A stretch of 64,000 nt of DNA from Acetobacter cibinongensis. GTDB taxonomy: Bacteria; Pseudomonadota; Alphaproteobacteria; Acetobacterales; Acetobacteraceae. The stretch is from contig NZ_BAMV01000011.1 in the NCBI RefSeq assembly GCF_000963925.1, positions 124,001-188,000 of the forward strand. Reading direction: 5' to 3'. This document shows positions 37,370 through 46,180 of this stretch, piece after piece. The translations under genes and the position numbers were made by a program. Numbering within the stretch: the stretch's first letter is position 1; each line of letters starts with the position of its first letter. The notes beneath the pieces are model-generated. The model searched no databases and was not told where the DNA came from. It saw only the letters and a program-made list of their open reading frames with translations.

Positions 37370-37423
37370 CAGGCAATATTTCCTCTTACATAAGGCATGG
37401 ACAGGCTTTTTCTTGGTGAAAGC

Positions 37424-38740
37424 TCAGTCCGTTTCAATGCGGATGACCACCGGTGCGTCCGCCACAACATCAAGCGCGTCAATACGCGCTACGGCGTCCT
37501 GCATGGCGGCTTCTGATGTCTGGTGTGTGACCAGAACCAGCGGCACATACGGGGCTGTATCATTCCGTGCAGGCGTGGGTTGCAGCATACTGCGCAGCGA
37601 CACACCGCAGTCACGCAGCACGGCTGTAATATCTGCAATCACACCGGGACGGTCTTCTACCCGCAGGCGCAGATAAAACGCGCCCTTTCCGGCAGAAAGA
37701 GGGCAGGCCTGCAAGGCCTCTGCCTGCGTGGTCTGCACGCCCCATACGGGAATGGTGTTGCCACGGGCAATATCAATCAGGTCTGCGGTCACGGCGCTGG
37801 CGGTTGGGCCTGCACCTGCGCCACGGCCTTCAATCATCAGGCGGCCCGCAAACGCGCCTTCCGCCACAACGGCATTAAACACGCCATCAACCTGTGCAAT
37901 GGGGGCATCTTCCGGCACAAGGCAGGGGGTTACGCGGGCTTCAAGCCCGGCGTCTCCCATACGGGCCAGACCAAGCAGCTTGATGCGGTAGCCAAGCTTA
38001 CGGGCAAAATCGAGGTCTGCTGCGCCAATATGGCGAATACCCTGCACATGCACCGTGCTGAAATCTACAGGCCGACCAAAAGCCAGGCCAGCAAGAATGG
38101 CCAGCTTGTGGGCTGCGTCCCAGCCATCAATGTCAGTGGAGGGGTCGGCTTCAGCGTAACCAAGTTGCTGGGCGTCCGCCAGAACGGAGGCAAAGTCCTT
38201 ACCTGTCTCCCGCATGACGGTCAGGATGTAGTTGCAGGTCCCATTCAGAATGCCCCCGATGCGCAGCAGGCGGTCTGCTGCCAGCCCCTCACGCACGGTT
38301 TTGATGGCCGGAATGCCCCCGGCTACGGCGGCTTCAAACAGAAGCGGAGCATTATTGGCAGCACTGCTCTGGGCAAGGGCGGGGCCATGTAGGGCCAGAA
38401 GCGCCTTGTTGGCAGTGACCACAGCCTTGCCAGCGGCAAGAGCGGCTTCAACCAAGGCACGGGCAGGCCCTTCTGAGCCGCCAATCAACTCCACCACAAC
38501 ATCCACTTCGGGATCAGCAGCCAGATCAACCGCGTTGTCGTACCACCGCAGGCCTTCAAGAGTGACACCACGGTCCTGTGTACGGTTGCGTGCGCTTACG
38601 GCCACGACCTTCAAGGCACGGCCTGCGCGGGCTGTAATCAGGTCATTATTGGTTTCAAGCAGCCGAATAACGCCAGCACCTACGGTGCCAAGCCCAGCAA
38701 TACCAAGACGAAGAGGAGAAGAGGGGGGTGTTACGCTCAC
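37424..38740 (-). CDS. hom: Homoserine dehydrogenase
   Basis: NAD(P)-dependent reduction of aspartate semialdehyde to homoserine, leading to Thr and Met. 438 residues. The N-terminal Rossmann motif GIAGLGTVGAGVIRLLE, the catalytic region ILNGTCNYILTVMRETGKDFASVLADAQQLGYAEADPSTDIDGWDAAHKLAILA, and a C-terminal ACT domain beginning YLRLRVEDRPGVIADITAVL are all seen. The start is GTG 38740, which overlaps the aminotransferase stop (GTGA). The ACT domain suggests feedback by threonine. It supplies the substrate for metX at 54.8 kb. Confidence 0.97.
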   Translation of the reverse strand: MSVTPPSSPLRLGIAGLGTVGAGVIRLLETNNDLITARAGRALKVVAVSARNRTQDRGVTLEGLRWYDNAVDLAADPEVDVVVELIGGSEGPARALVEAALAAGKAVVTANKALLALHGPALAQSSAANNAPLLFEAAVAGGIPAIKTVREGLAADRLLRIGGILNGTCNYILTVMRETGKDFASVLADAQQLGYAEADPSTDIDGWDAAHKLAILAGLAFGRPVDFSTVHVQGIRHIGAADLDFARKLGYRIKLLGLARMGDAGLEARVTPCLVPEDAPIAQVDGVFNAVVAEGAFAGRLMIEGRGAGAGPTASAVTADLIDIARGNTIPVWGVQTTQAEALQACPLSAGKGAFYLRLRVEDRPGVIADITAVLRDCGVSLRSMLQPTPARNDTAPYVPLVLVTHQTSEAAMQDAVARIDALDVVADAPVVIRIETD

Positions 38741-39969
38741 GACTTGACAGGCTCCGGCTTGCTGGACGGGGAGGAGGCTTCTGGTTTGACACCATGGGCC
38801 GAAAGAAAACCGCGAATGGCACGTGTGGCCTGCCGCAGGCGCTGGGTGTTTTCCACCAACCCGATACGGACAAAGCCTTCTCCGTGTTCGCCAAAGCCAA
38901 GGCCGGGGGCTACTGCCACTCCGGCTTCTTTCAGCAGAAGTTTGGAGAACTCTACGCTTCCCAATTCACGGAAGGGTTCAGGGATAGGAGCCCATGCAAA
39001 CATGGACCCTTCAGGTGACGGCACGTTCCAGCCGCCAGCGTGCAGGCCACGGATCAGCACATCACGCCGCTCCTTATACAGGGCGCGAATGTCTGCCACG
39101 CAATCCTGCGGGCCATTCAGAGCCGCAACGGCGGCAACCTGAATAGGGGTGAAGGCCCCATAATCAAGATAGGACTTGATACGGGTGAGGGCTGAGATCA
39201 GCCGCTCATTCCCCGCAGCAAAACCCATGCGCCACCCTGCCATGCAGTAGGTTTTGGAAAGAGAGGTAAATTCTACCGCAATATCCTTGGCACCAGGCAC
39301 AGCCAGAATGGAGGGCGGCACCAGATCACCAAAATAGATTTCAGCATAGGCAAGGTCAGAGAGAATGAAAATTTCTTCCCGCCGTGCGAAGGCCACCAGT
39401 TCCTTGTAAAAATCAAGGTCTGCCAGATAGGCGGTCGGGTTGGAGGGGAAGTTGACAATCAGCGCTGTTGGTTTGGGCACGGAGTGCCGTACGGCCCGTT
39501 CCAGCGCCCGCAGCATGTTATCGTCCGGCGTTGCGGGAATGGAGCGGACAGACGCTCCAGCAATGATGAAGCCGAACTGATGAATGGGGTAGGACGGGTT
39601 TGGCACCAGAATGGTGTCACCAGGGCTGGTGATGGCGGAGGCCAGATTGGCCAGACCTTCCTTGGAGCCAAGGGTGGCAATGACCTCACGCTCAGGGTCA
39701 AGTTTCACGTTAAACCGGCGCTCATAATAGCCCGCCAGTGCACGGCGCAGGCCAGGAATGCCCTTGCTGACAGAATAGCCGTGCGCGCGCGGGTTCTGCA
39801 CGCTTTCCACCAGTTTTTCGACAATATGAGGTGGTGTCGGGCTGTCTGGGTTGCCCATGCCAAGGTCAATAATGTCCTCACCGCGCGCTCGGGCTGCCGC
39901 TTTGGCCTGATTGACGGAGGCAAAAACATAAGGCGGCAGGCGGCGGATGCGGTGAAATTCTTCGGTCAT
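38737..39969 (-). CDS. Class I aminotransferase, AlaC / LL-diaminopimelate aminotransferase-like
   Basis: PLP enzyme of 410 residues. Motifs: IIDLGMGNPDSPTPPHIVEKL, ATLGSKEGLANL, NPSYPIHQFGFIIAG, NFPSNPTAYLADLDFY, LSDLAYAEIYF and the Schiff-base Lys in SLSKTYCMAGWRMGF. These are the features of the AlaC/AlaT and related LL-diaminopimelate aminotransferase annotations; alanine or glutamate-pyruvate transamination is most likely. It is upstream of and overlapping hom, so a link to aspartate-family synthesis is also plausible. ATG 39969 was preferred to GTG 39975, neither having a strong ribosome binding site. The tail is Ser/Pro/Lys-rich. Confidence 0.92.
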   Translation of the reverse strand: MTEEFHRIRRLPPYVFASVNQAKAAARARGEDIIDLGMGNPDSPTPPHIVEKLVESVQNPRAHGYSVSKGIPGLRRALAGYYERRFNVKLDPEREVIATLGSKEGLANLASAITSPGDTILVPNPSYPIHQFGFIIAGASVRSIPATPDDNMLRALERAVRHSVPKPTALIVNFPSNPTAYLADLDFYKELVAFARREEIFILSDLAYAEIYFGDLVPPSILAVPGAKDIAVEFTSLSKTYCMAGWRMGFAAGNERLISALTRIKSYLDYGAFTPIQVAAVAALNGPQDCVADIRALYKERRDVLIRGLHAGGWNVPSPEGSMFAWAPIPEPFRELGSVEFSKLLLKEAGVAVAPGLGFGEHGEGFVRIGLVENTQRLRQATRAIRGFLSAHGVKPEASSPSSKPEPVKS

Positions 39970-40035
39970 GGACACTCAAAAACCCAAGGTTAGGGATCAG
40001 ACGCCCCGCAGGAGCGCGGGGAAAAACATAGTAAT

Positions 40036-40078
40036 GGCAGAAACGGAACAGGCAACTCCCCTTCCGCTGCTTTCTGCC
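40036..40078 (-). terminator. Long hairpin after the OmpA-like lipoprotein gene
   Basis: GGCAGAAACGGAA pairs with TTCCG and TTTCTGCC (8 bp outer, 5 bp inner, with an internal bulge), starting 13 bases past the lipoprotein stop. A second GC hairpin CCCCGC/GCGGGG is at about 40004-40021. They separate this gene from the aminotransferase operon. Confidence 0.55.
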
Positions 40079-40090
40079 TCTTTCTACGTC

Positions 40091-41119
40091 TTAGGGTGAG
40101 GAAGCCACCCGTGCCCCGGTACCAAACGCGTCCCCCCTGATATGGATGGCGCTGGCTGGTACATTGCGGCTGATAAGTTCCTTGGCCACGCGTTGTGCCC
40201 TTAGCAACCCAAGCTGCACGGCATCTGCCTGATCCTGCGTACTGAGGGAGGGCGAATTGCCAAAGCCGCGCACATAAAAGGGACCGTTGGGGGTTTTGCT
40301 GATCAGTTTGGCAAGAGTGCCATCCTGCCCGCTGGAAAGCTGGTCGGACTGCGGCATGAAGTGCAGTGCCGTACCCTTAGGGTCTGACAGGTCATAGTTT
40401 GGCTTGGGGGCATCTGCCAGATGCGCATCAGTCGGGACATCAAAACCGGGGAAGGCGGGGGCAATGGGTGGGCCGTCAGGAATTTGCGGCAAGGCGCTCT
40501 CGGGCACGGGTGCTTTCTGGGTGCTTTCCTTCACTTCGGGCATGGCCAGTTCAGGGCCTTCAGTGCCTTGTGTCACACTGTCGGTCGTAGAGGGTTTTTT
40601 AGCATCTGCCCGTTTGGTGTGCTGCGGCGCATCCACTTTTGGAGGCGGCGGCGGGGCAGCCTCAGCAGCATCCATGATAGCACCAGATGTCCCAGCAGGT
40701 AGCGTGGGGGAGGCATCCTGCTGATCCGGGTTTTGGTCAGAAGCAGCGGCGGCGGGCTGCGCAGAAGGTTTGCCTGCGGCCGGTGCGGGCGTTGGCGCTG
40801 GTGTGGCGGCGGCGCTGGGTGGGGGCGGAATAACCGGTGTAAGCGTACCGTTTGCGGCAACCGTGCGGTAGGTCAGGTTACGGTCCCGGATCAGGTGTTC
40901 TGTCAACAGGGCGCGGGCCTGTGGAGAGGGCATCTCCGGTGCTTGGGTTGGTGTCAGGCCAACATGAGGGTACGGGTCACTCTCGCCAGGTGGCGGGGGG
41001 CGTTGTGCAGCAATCACGCCGCCGCGCATATGCTGAGTCCATTCCAGTGTGCTGTCTATGGCGTCCTGATGGTGGCAGGCGCTCAGGCTGACCAGGCATG
41101 TTGCCATAAAAAGACCCAT
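40091..41119 (-). CDS. OmpA-like lipoprotein with long Pro/Ala-rich linker
   Basis: 342 residues. Start at ATG 41119 gives a short signal peptide ending in a lipobox, LVSLSAC, so it is a lipoprotein. The mature protein has about 200 low-complexity residues rich in Pro, Ala and Gln, then a C-terminal OmpA-like half-domain with FYVRGFGNSPSLSTQDQADAVQLGLLRAQRVAKELISRNVPASAIHIRG. In this family that region binds peptidoglycan, although the canonical NxxLSxxRA motif is only partly kept (GLLRAQRV). A possible cell-wall tether across the periplasm. No partner genes adjacent; the 5' neighbour on the other strand is a ClpP-like gene. Confidence 0.82.
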   Translation of the reverse strand: MGLFMATCLVSLSACHHQDAIDSTLEWTQHMRGGVIAAQRPPPPGESDPYPHVGLTPTQAPEMPSPQARALLTEHLIRDRNLTYRTVAANGTLTPVIPPPPSAAATPAPTPAPAAGKPSAQPAAAASDQNPDQQDASPTLPAGTSGAIMDAAEAAPPPPPKVDAPQHTKRADAKKPSTTDSVTQGTEGPELAMPEVKESTQKAPVPESALPQIPDGPPIAPAFPGFDVPTDAHLADAPKPNYDLSDPKGTALHFMPQSDQLSSGQDGTLAKLISKTPNGPFYVRGFGNSPSLSTQDQADAVQLGLLRAQRVAKELISRNVPASAIHIRGDAFGTGARVASSP

Positions 41120-41354
41120 GCGCACTGTGCCGGTCTGGAGGAGAGAAGGGCGAGGGCACAGCCGATCTTTAGGCTGGCGCGGCTCGGGGCACAGGTGCTG
41201 CATGGTGGGGTGGACGCTCCGCAGGCATAAATAAAATTATTGGCCAGCACCTTACCGTCTTAGGCCCGTCGTGGCGAGATCATCTGACCCTCTGTTGGCA
41301 TTGCTGTGCAATTGCCCCTTGGCACAAGCGCACAGGCAGCGCAGGATATAGAGT

Positions 41355-42038
41355 ATGAGCAGAGACACAGACCATGCGGAGACAGGCATGACGGGCATTT
41401 TCCCTCGCACTACCATCAAGCTGGATGACGAAGGGCCGGACGCACCGGAAAACCCTGAAAAAGACGATGCCAAAGCCCCGGGCGCACCTGCGGGTGAGCT
41501 TGAGCACAAGCTGTTCAAGCAGCGTAAGGTGCTGATTTTTGGCGGTATTAACGACAAAGTGGCCCGCGATGTGACAGGCCGCCTGCTGGCGCTGGCTGGC
41601 GAGTCTGACAAGCCGATTGATGTGTATGTCAACTCTCCCGGCGGCCATGTGGAGAGCGGTGACACCATTCACGACATGATTCGGTTTGTCGATTCGATTG
41701 CACCGGTCAACATGATCGGGACGGGTTGGGTGGCATCTGCCGGGGCATTGATTTTTGCCGCAGGCCATAAAGACCGCCGCTTCTGCCTGCCCAACACGCG
41801 CTTTCTGCTCCATCAACCGATGGGTGGCGTGCGTGGCCCGGCAACGGATATCGACATTGAAGCACGCGAGATCATTAAGATGCGCGAGCGTCTGAACCGT
41901 CTGTTTGCGCGTGAAACAGGCCAGACTTACGAAAAAGTTGCCAAGGATACGGACCGTAACCACTGGATGTCCGCCAATGAGGCAATTGAATACGGCTTAG
42001 TGACAAAGATCATTTCTCAGCTTTCTGATCTTCACTAA
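41355..42038 (+). CDS. ClpP-like serine protease subunit
   Basis: 227 residues; Clp protease fold. An acidic Pro-rich N-terminal extension of about 50 residues precedes [28 protein letters not shown]. Active-site features: [14 protein letters not shown] with the nucleophile Ser, [12 protein letters not shown] with the His, and [19 protein letters not shown] near the acidic residue. [19 protein letters not shown] is the oxyanion strand. The extension and the ASAG context differ from housekeeping ClpP (normally AASMG), so this is likely a second, specialised ClpP; whether it partners ClpA or ClpX is unknown. Followed by a terminator. Confidence 0.88.
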   Translation: MSRDTDHAETGMTGIFPRTTIKLDDEGPDAPENPEKDDAKAPGAPAGELEHKLFKQRKVLIFGGINDKVARDVTGRLLALAGESDKPIDVYVNSPGGHVESGDTIHDMIRFVDSIAPVNMIGTGWVASAGALIFAAGHKDRRFCLPNTRFLLHQPMGGVRGPATDIDIEAREIIKMRERLNRLFARETGQTYEKVAKDTDRNHWMSANEAIEYGLVTKIISQLSDLH

Positions 42039-42053
42039 ACCAAGGGACATTCT

Positions 42054-42092
42054 CTTCCTCCGCTCTGCCGGGCGGGGGAAGGAATTTTTGTT
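42054..42092 (+). terminator. Terminator of the ClpP-like gene
   Basis: Ten-base-pair stem CTTCCTCCGC / GCGGGGGAAG (one G-T pair), loop of eight, then GAATTTTTGTTTT. Begins 15 bases past the stop. Confidence 0.75.
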
Positions 42093-42169
42093 TTACCGGG
42101 CTTTTCTCCTGCCTTTCGTGCTCTGACGCGGAGGGAAGGGGAGGCGCTCCCAGAAAACGGGTTCCTTCC

Positions 42170-43177
42170 ATGGGTTCTCTCTCCGATATTTATTCCCGCC
42201 TGCCAGATAATCTTGATGATCTGCCAGCGCCACCCAATGCCGAAGCTGTGACTGAGGCGGATTACCGCGCTCGTCACTGGGTCAGTTCGTACCAAGGGCC
42301 TCTGGTTCCGGGGTCTGTTGAACATAAGCGGGCCATTGCCCAGATGTTCCGTGATACGTTCAACCCTTACAAACCTTCTGTCATTGACTGGCCGAAGCTG
42401 GATGCTGAAACGCTGCATCGCATAACGTCCCTGCCCATATGGGATATTGCGGTACAGACGGAAGGCAAGGCCCGCCTGCGTATGGCTGCCTATGCCCGCC
42501 TGGTGCAGGACCCGGATATTAAGGATGCCATCTCCCGCAACGCGTGGGAGGAAAACCGCCATAAGGAAGTGTTGTCCAACATGGTGGAGGCCTACAATAT
42601 TCCGATGGCCCCGGAGCCACCGTATATTGAGCCAAAAGATGTTGAGTGGGCTTATCTGGTTACTGGTTTTTCCGAGTGTGTAGATAGCTTTTTTGCCTTC
42701 GGGCTATTTGAACTTGCCAAGCGCTCCGGCTTTTTCCCTCCGGAACTGATTGATACGTTCGAACCCATCATGCAGGAAGAATGCCGCCATATCCTGTTAT
42801 TTGCCAACTGGCTGGCATGGTACCGGGCGGATATGCCGCTTTATCGTCGTCCCTTCTTTGAATTGAAGGTTTGGGCGGTGTGGGCTTTCCTTGGTTACGA
42901 GCGTCTTAGCCTTGCCAAAACGGTGGATGATAAAGGTGAGGTCCATACACAGGACAACAACTTTACCGTTACAGGGGCCAAGGACATTGCAAGTGTGGAC
43001 CTGAACTTACCTGACTTCATGGATTTGTGCCTGACCGAAGATGAGCGCCGTTTTTCTGGCTATGACGCCCGCCTGCTGCGGCCAACAACTGCGCCAGCCA
43101 TTGGCCGAACAATCCGGAATGTTTGTCGTGGGTGGCAGTTTGTTTCTGGTCTGGTGAAGGCCAACCGGCCTGTCTAA
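42170..43177 (+). CDS. Ferritin-like di-iron-type protein of unknown function
   Basis: 335 residues; not recognised as a named protein. Two motifs typical of ferritin-like four-helix di-iron sites occur: AWEENRHKEVLSNM (E-E-x-R-H) and MQEECRHILLFANW (E-E-C-R-H), each preceded about 30-40 residues earlier by a conserved-looking helix carrying Glu (QTEGKARLRMAAY and GFSECVDSFFAFG). This is the E...ExxH twice pattern of di-iron oxidases and desaturase-like enzymes. No signal peptide or membrane anchor is evident. The N-terminus is Pro/Asp-rich. Starts ATG 42170 with no strong ribosome binding site. Flanked by terminators on both sides, so monocistronic. Confidence 0.72.
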   Translation: MGSLSDIYSRLPDNLDDLPAPPNAEAVTEADYRARHWVSSYQGPLVPGSVEHKRAIAQMFRDTFNPYKPSVIDWPKLDAETLHRITSLPIWDIAVQTEGKARLRMAAYARLVQDPDIKDAISRNAWEENRHKEVLSNMVEAYNIPMAPEPPYIEPKDVEWAYLVTGFSECVDSFFAFGLFELAKRSGFFPPELIDTFEPIMQEECRHILLFANWLAWYRADMPLYRRPFFELKVWAVWAFLGYERLSLAKTVDDKGEVHTQDNNFTVTGAKDIASVDLNLPDFMDLCLTEDERRFSGYDARLLRPTTAPAIGRTIRNVCRGWQFVSGLVKANRPV

Positions 43178-43181
43178 CATT

Positions 43182-43219
43182 AAAAAGGCCTGTTCCCGGT
43201 CAGGAACAGGCCTTTTTTT
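43182..43219. terminator. Bidirectional terminator
   Basis: Perfect 15 bp stem AAAAAGGCCTGTTCC / GGAACAGGCCTTTTT with a six-base loop and T runs on both strands. Separates the ferritin-like gene from the convergent secreted protein gene. Confidence 0.92.
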
Positions 43220-43224
43220 ATGCG

Positions 43225-43989
43225 TTAGCCTTCCTTGCGTTTTAAATCTGCATGAAGGTCTATCGGTACCTTAATCATAATCTGTTTTATGGCGTGTGTT
43301 GTCTGGAACTGGGTGTTCTGGCTAAAGCGCTTTGGCTCCAGCGTGTAACTGGCCGTGCTGTCTCCAGTGTTGTCAAAAAGCGTTTTGGTCTGGCCATCTG
43401 CCGTGGCTTGCAGGCTGCTGTGGGGAGCAAGCGTGACCTCAAGCGCCTGTGTGCCGGGAAGCAGGAAGGAAAAAACCAGTCCCACAACATCTTTCATGCA
43501 GTGGTCTAGCTGTTTGAGCCATGCCAGAGCCTGTGTGTTGCTAAAACTGTCTGGTTGGGCTGGCTTGACCATGATCTGGAAAGCAAAATGAATATGCTCA
43601 TCCTGCGTCAGCGTGGCCATCAGGGGTGGGTTTTCCTGCCATAACGCATCGGAGAGCGGAAAAACCATTTCATCGCTGCCATCCCGCCACAAAGGCACCT
43701 GTCCTGCCTGTGTCTGCAAATGAAGCTTTGCAAAGGACAAAGGCTTATCTTCCGGCAGAATACGGCCCAGAACATGGAGGGAAAGATTGGCGCGGTCCTG
43801 CTCCGGTAGAGCATTAAAGCGCCGATAGAAGCGCCCTACCTTACGATAATGCTGCACCAGAACAGTGCGCGCTGCGTGAACGTCCACACTCTCGGTCTGT
43901 GGAGCCTGCGCGGCGTGAGCAGGAAAAAGCGGTAACAGGGGAAGAGAAAGGCAGGCTGCAAGGGCGAGGGGGTGGCGTAAAAAGGTCAT
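43225..43989 (-). CDS. Secreted protein of unknown function downstream of pqqE
   Basis: 254 residues with a clear signal peptide (cleavage after FPAHA). I do not recognise the family. The mature part is soluble, with a segment rich in Arg/Tyr near residues 47-60 (YRKVGRFYRRFN), a possible helical region, and a C-terminal half rich in Thr, Gln and Ser; one Cys only. It begins 57 bases after pqqE on the same strand and may be co-transcribed with pqqBCDE, but a functional connection is not shown. It ends at a shared terminator. Confidence 0.7.
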   Translation of the reverse strand: MTFLRHPLALAACLSLPLLPLFPAHAAQAPQTESVDVHAARTVLVQHYRKVGRFYRRFNALPEQDRANLSLHVLGRILPEDKPLSFAKLHLQTQAGQVPLWRDGSDEMVFPLSDALWQENPPLMATLTQDEHIHFAFQIMVKPAQPDSFSNTQALAWLKQLDHCMKDVVGLVFSFLLPGTQALEVTLAPHSSLQATADGQTKTLFDNTGDSTASYTLEPKRFSQNTQFQTTHAIKQIMIKVPIDLHADLKRKEG

Positions 43990-44046
43990 ATCTCCCCCTA
44001 TACCATAAAGGGCCGGGCAGGTGTGGCAGGGGCACGCAACGCAGCG

Positions 44047-45153
44047 TTACGTGCCGTTTGTTATTTCCCCATTGCCGTAACGTCTGTACCGGAAAGCGGG
44101 GGGTACAGCCGGACGGTTGGCAATGGCCTGCTTAATAACACCGTGACCGGGGGCCTGGTTGCAAACGGGGTCTGTTGCGCTGGCATCTCCGGTCAAAGCC
44201 AGAGCCTGGCAGCGGCAGCCACCCCAATCCTGCTCTTTAAATGCACAGGAGCGGCAGGGGTCAGGCATCCAGTCCGTACCGCGATAAAGCGTGAAAAGGG
44301 GGGCATTCTGCCAGATGTCCTGAAGGCTGCTTTCCCGCACGGTGGGAAATGTCAGACCCGGAATACTCTCTGCTGCGTGGCAGGGTAATACTTTGCCGGT
44401 GGGCGCTATGTTCAGGAAGCGTTGACCCCAGCCGCCCATGCAGGGTTTCGGCTGGTCCGCATAGTAGTCCGGCGTCACAAAATCTATGGCAAGGCGGGTA
44501 CCAAACCGTGCCCGTGCGGCAGCAACGGTATGCTCTGTCTCTTCCAGTTGTGCGCGGGAGGGCAGCAAAGCATCCCGGTTGAGGAGCCCCCAGCCATAAT
44601 ATTGGGTGTGTGCAATTTCCACCCGCCGCGCACCCAGACGCTCCGCCATATTCAGCATGGCAGGCACACGGGCGGCATTCTGCCGGTGAATGACAAAATT
44701 CAGGGTCAGAGGAAGCCCATCCTCCTTGATCAGGCGGGCAGCTTCCAATTTTTTGGCCTGCGCACCCGCCATCCCGCCAATGCGCTCGGCTTCTGCCGTA
44801 TCAGCATCCTGAAAAGAGAGCTGGACATGGTCCAGCCCGGCATCCGTCAGGGCCTTCAGGCTTTTGGCGTTCAGGAGCACGCCTGATGTAATAAGGTTGG
44901 TATAAAGCCCCAGTGACACAGCATGGCGGACCAAATCAGGCAGATCCGGCCGTGCCATAGGCTCCCCACCGGAAAAATGTACCTGAAGGACACCCATTGC
45001 CGCCGCTTCATCCAGCACGCGCAGCCAGTCTGCGGTGCTGAGTTCATCCGTGCGTGGGTCAAGACGGAGGGGGTTGGAACAGTAAGGGCATTGAAGCGGG
45101 CAGCGATGCGTTACTTCTGCCAGCAGGCTCATGGGGGGTGGTATAGCAGTCAT
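44047..45153 (-). CDS. pqqE: PQQ biosynthesis radical SAM enzyme PqqE
   Basis: Forms the Glu-Tyr carbon bond in the PqqA peptide, the first step of PQQ synthesis. 368 residues. The radical SAM cluster motif is CPLQCPYC; the C-terminal SPASM domain carries further Cys ligands in CMGGWGQRFLNIAPTGKVLPC, DPCRSCAFKEQDWGGCRC and DPVC. FSGGEPMARPDLPDLVRHA is the GGE motif. The ATG overlaps the pqqD stop by four bases. Confidence 0.97.
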   Translation of the reverse strand: MTAIPPPMSLLAEVTHRCPLQCPYCSNPLRLDPRTDELSTADWLRVLDEAAAMGVLQVHFSGGEPMARPDLPDLVRHAVSLGLYTNLITSGVLLNAKSLKALTDAGLDHVQLSFQDADTAEAERIGGMAGAQAKKLEAARLIKEDGLPLTLNFVIHRQNAARVPAMLNMAERLGARRVEIAHTQYYGWGLLNRDALLPSRAQLEETEHTVAAARARFGTRLAIDFVTPDYYADQPKPCMGGWGQRFLNIAPTGKVLPCHAAESIPGLTFPTVRESSLQDIWQNAPLFTLYRGTDWMPDPCRSCAFKEQDWGGCRCQALALTGDASATDPVCNQAPGHGVIKQAIANRPAVPPAFRYRRYGNGEITNGT

Positions 45154-45443
45154 ACCACCTGCAAAACCTGTTTGTCCGCCAGTTCCCGCGTCATGTGCAG
45201 AACATCATGCACAAGAACATCGCGTGTTGCAGAAAACTTTTGAAGCAGTTTGTCTGTCACAGTACCCAGAGTGCGTTTGCCATCAATCAACTGCAAGATT
45301 TCTGCAGCGGACGGGTCAGCAATAAAAGCTCTTTCAGGGGCCTGAATAAACCACTGTTCGCGCACGCGATCATATTGCAGGCGGGTGCCCCGCGCAAAGC
45401 GCAGCACGGTTTCTTCTGAAAACGGTTCAGAGGTTTCGGTCAT
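45150..45443 (-). CDS. pqqD: PQQ biosynthesis peptide chaperone PqqD
   Basis: 97 residues, RiPP recognition element that binds PqqA and delivers it to PqqE. Recognisable: FARGTRLQYDRVREQWFIQAPERAFI, then DPSAAEILQLIDGKRTLGTVTDKL. Overlaps pqqC and pqqE by four bases on each side, so all three are translationally coupled. Confidence 0.95.
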   Translation of the reverse strand: MTETSEPFSEETVLRFARGTRLQYDRVREQWFIQAPERAFIADPSAAEILQLIDGKRTLGTVTDKLLQKFSATRDVLVHDVLHMTRELADKQVLQVV

Positions 45444-46180
45444 GATGCATCCTGCGGCTTGAACGCGCCGGGTGGAATATGGCCGGGTGCCACATAGGCA
45501 TAATCCAGTTCATCCAGCATGGACCAAAGCACACCGCATTTGAACGTGAGAGCATTCAGCACAGCCTGCTGCTGCTCAACAGTCCGGGCATGTTCCTTCA
45601 CATACCCCAGCGCGAAAGCGGAGTCCTGCGGGGCCTGTGTCAGACGTGGGGTGAAGTAGGCTAATGTTTCTTCCGTCACAAAGTCGTAGTTCCGCAACAT
45701 GCCGGACACACGCTCACTTATGATAGTGGGTGAGAACAGCTCTGTGAGGGAGGAGGCAATCGCTTCCAGAATGGAGCGGTCCCGAACAAAATGTACATAG
45801 GCCTCCACGGCAAAGCGTGTGCCGGGCAGCAGACCGTCCAGAGATTCCACATAAGCCCGATCAAGGCCGAGACCATCCGTTAACCGGAGCCAGCGCGCCA
45901 CCCCTCCGGTACCGGGTTCCGTACCGTCATGGTCAACCAGCCGCCGCCGCCATTCCCGGCGGAGTTCCGCCGTGGGCAGGCGGGCCAGAAGGGTGGCATC
46001 CTTGGCAGGAATACTGGCCTGATAATAGTACCGGTTCAGCGCCCACGCCTGAACCTGACCCTTGTTCAGTTTGCCGTCGTGCAACGCACGGTGGAACGGG
46101 TGCAGGTTATGGTAACGCTCCGCCCCTATGGCGAGCAGTGCGGCTTCCAGTTCTTCTGGGGTGAGGAGGCGGTGTGTCAT
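45440..46180 (-). CDS. pqqC: Pyrroloquinoline-quinone synthase PqqC
   Basis: Cofactor-free oxidase that closes the ring and performs the last oxidation to PQQ. 246 residues from ATG 46180, the usual length. Conserved segments: YHNLHPFHRALHDGKLNKGQVQAWALNRYYYQASIPAKDATLLAR, WRRRLVDHDG, and the active-site stretch ASSLTELFSPTIISERVSGM. The in-frame extension to 46216 is rejected because ATG 46180 overlaps the pqqB stop (ATGA), as in the rest of the operon. Confidence 0.97.
   Translation of the reverse strand: MTHRLLTPEELEAALLAIGAERYHNLHPFHRALHDGKLNKGQVQAWALNRYYYQASIPAKDATLLARLPTAELRREWRRRLVDHDGTEPGTGGVARWLRLTDGLGLDRAYVESLDGLLPGTRFAVEAYVHFVRDRSILEAIASSLTELFSPTIISERVSGMLRNYDFVTEETLAYFTPRLTQAPQDSAFALGYVKEHARTVEQQQAVLNALTFKCGVLWSMLDELDYAYVAPGHIPPGAFKPQDAS

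Noticed and set aside
36557-37393. Long plus-strand frame opposite glpX
   Set aside because: Shadow of a well-supported gene (glpX) on the other strand; its translation resembles no protein family. The same holds for long frames opposite hom (37523-38392), the RND pump (2073-2789) and OprB (7789-8604).
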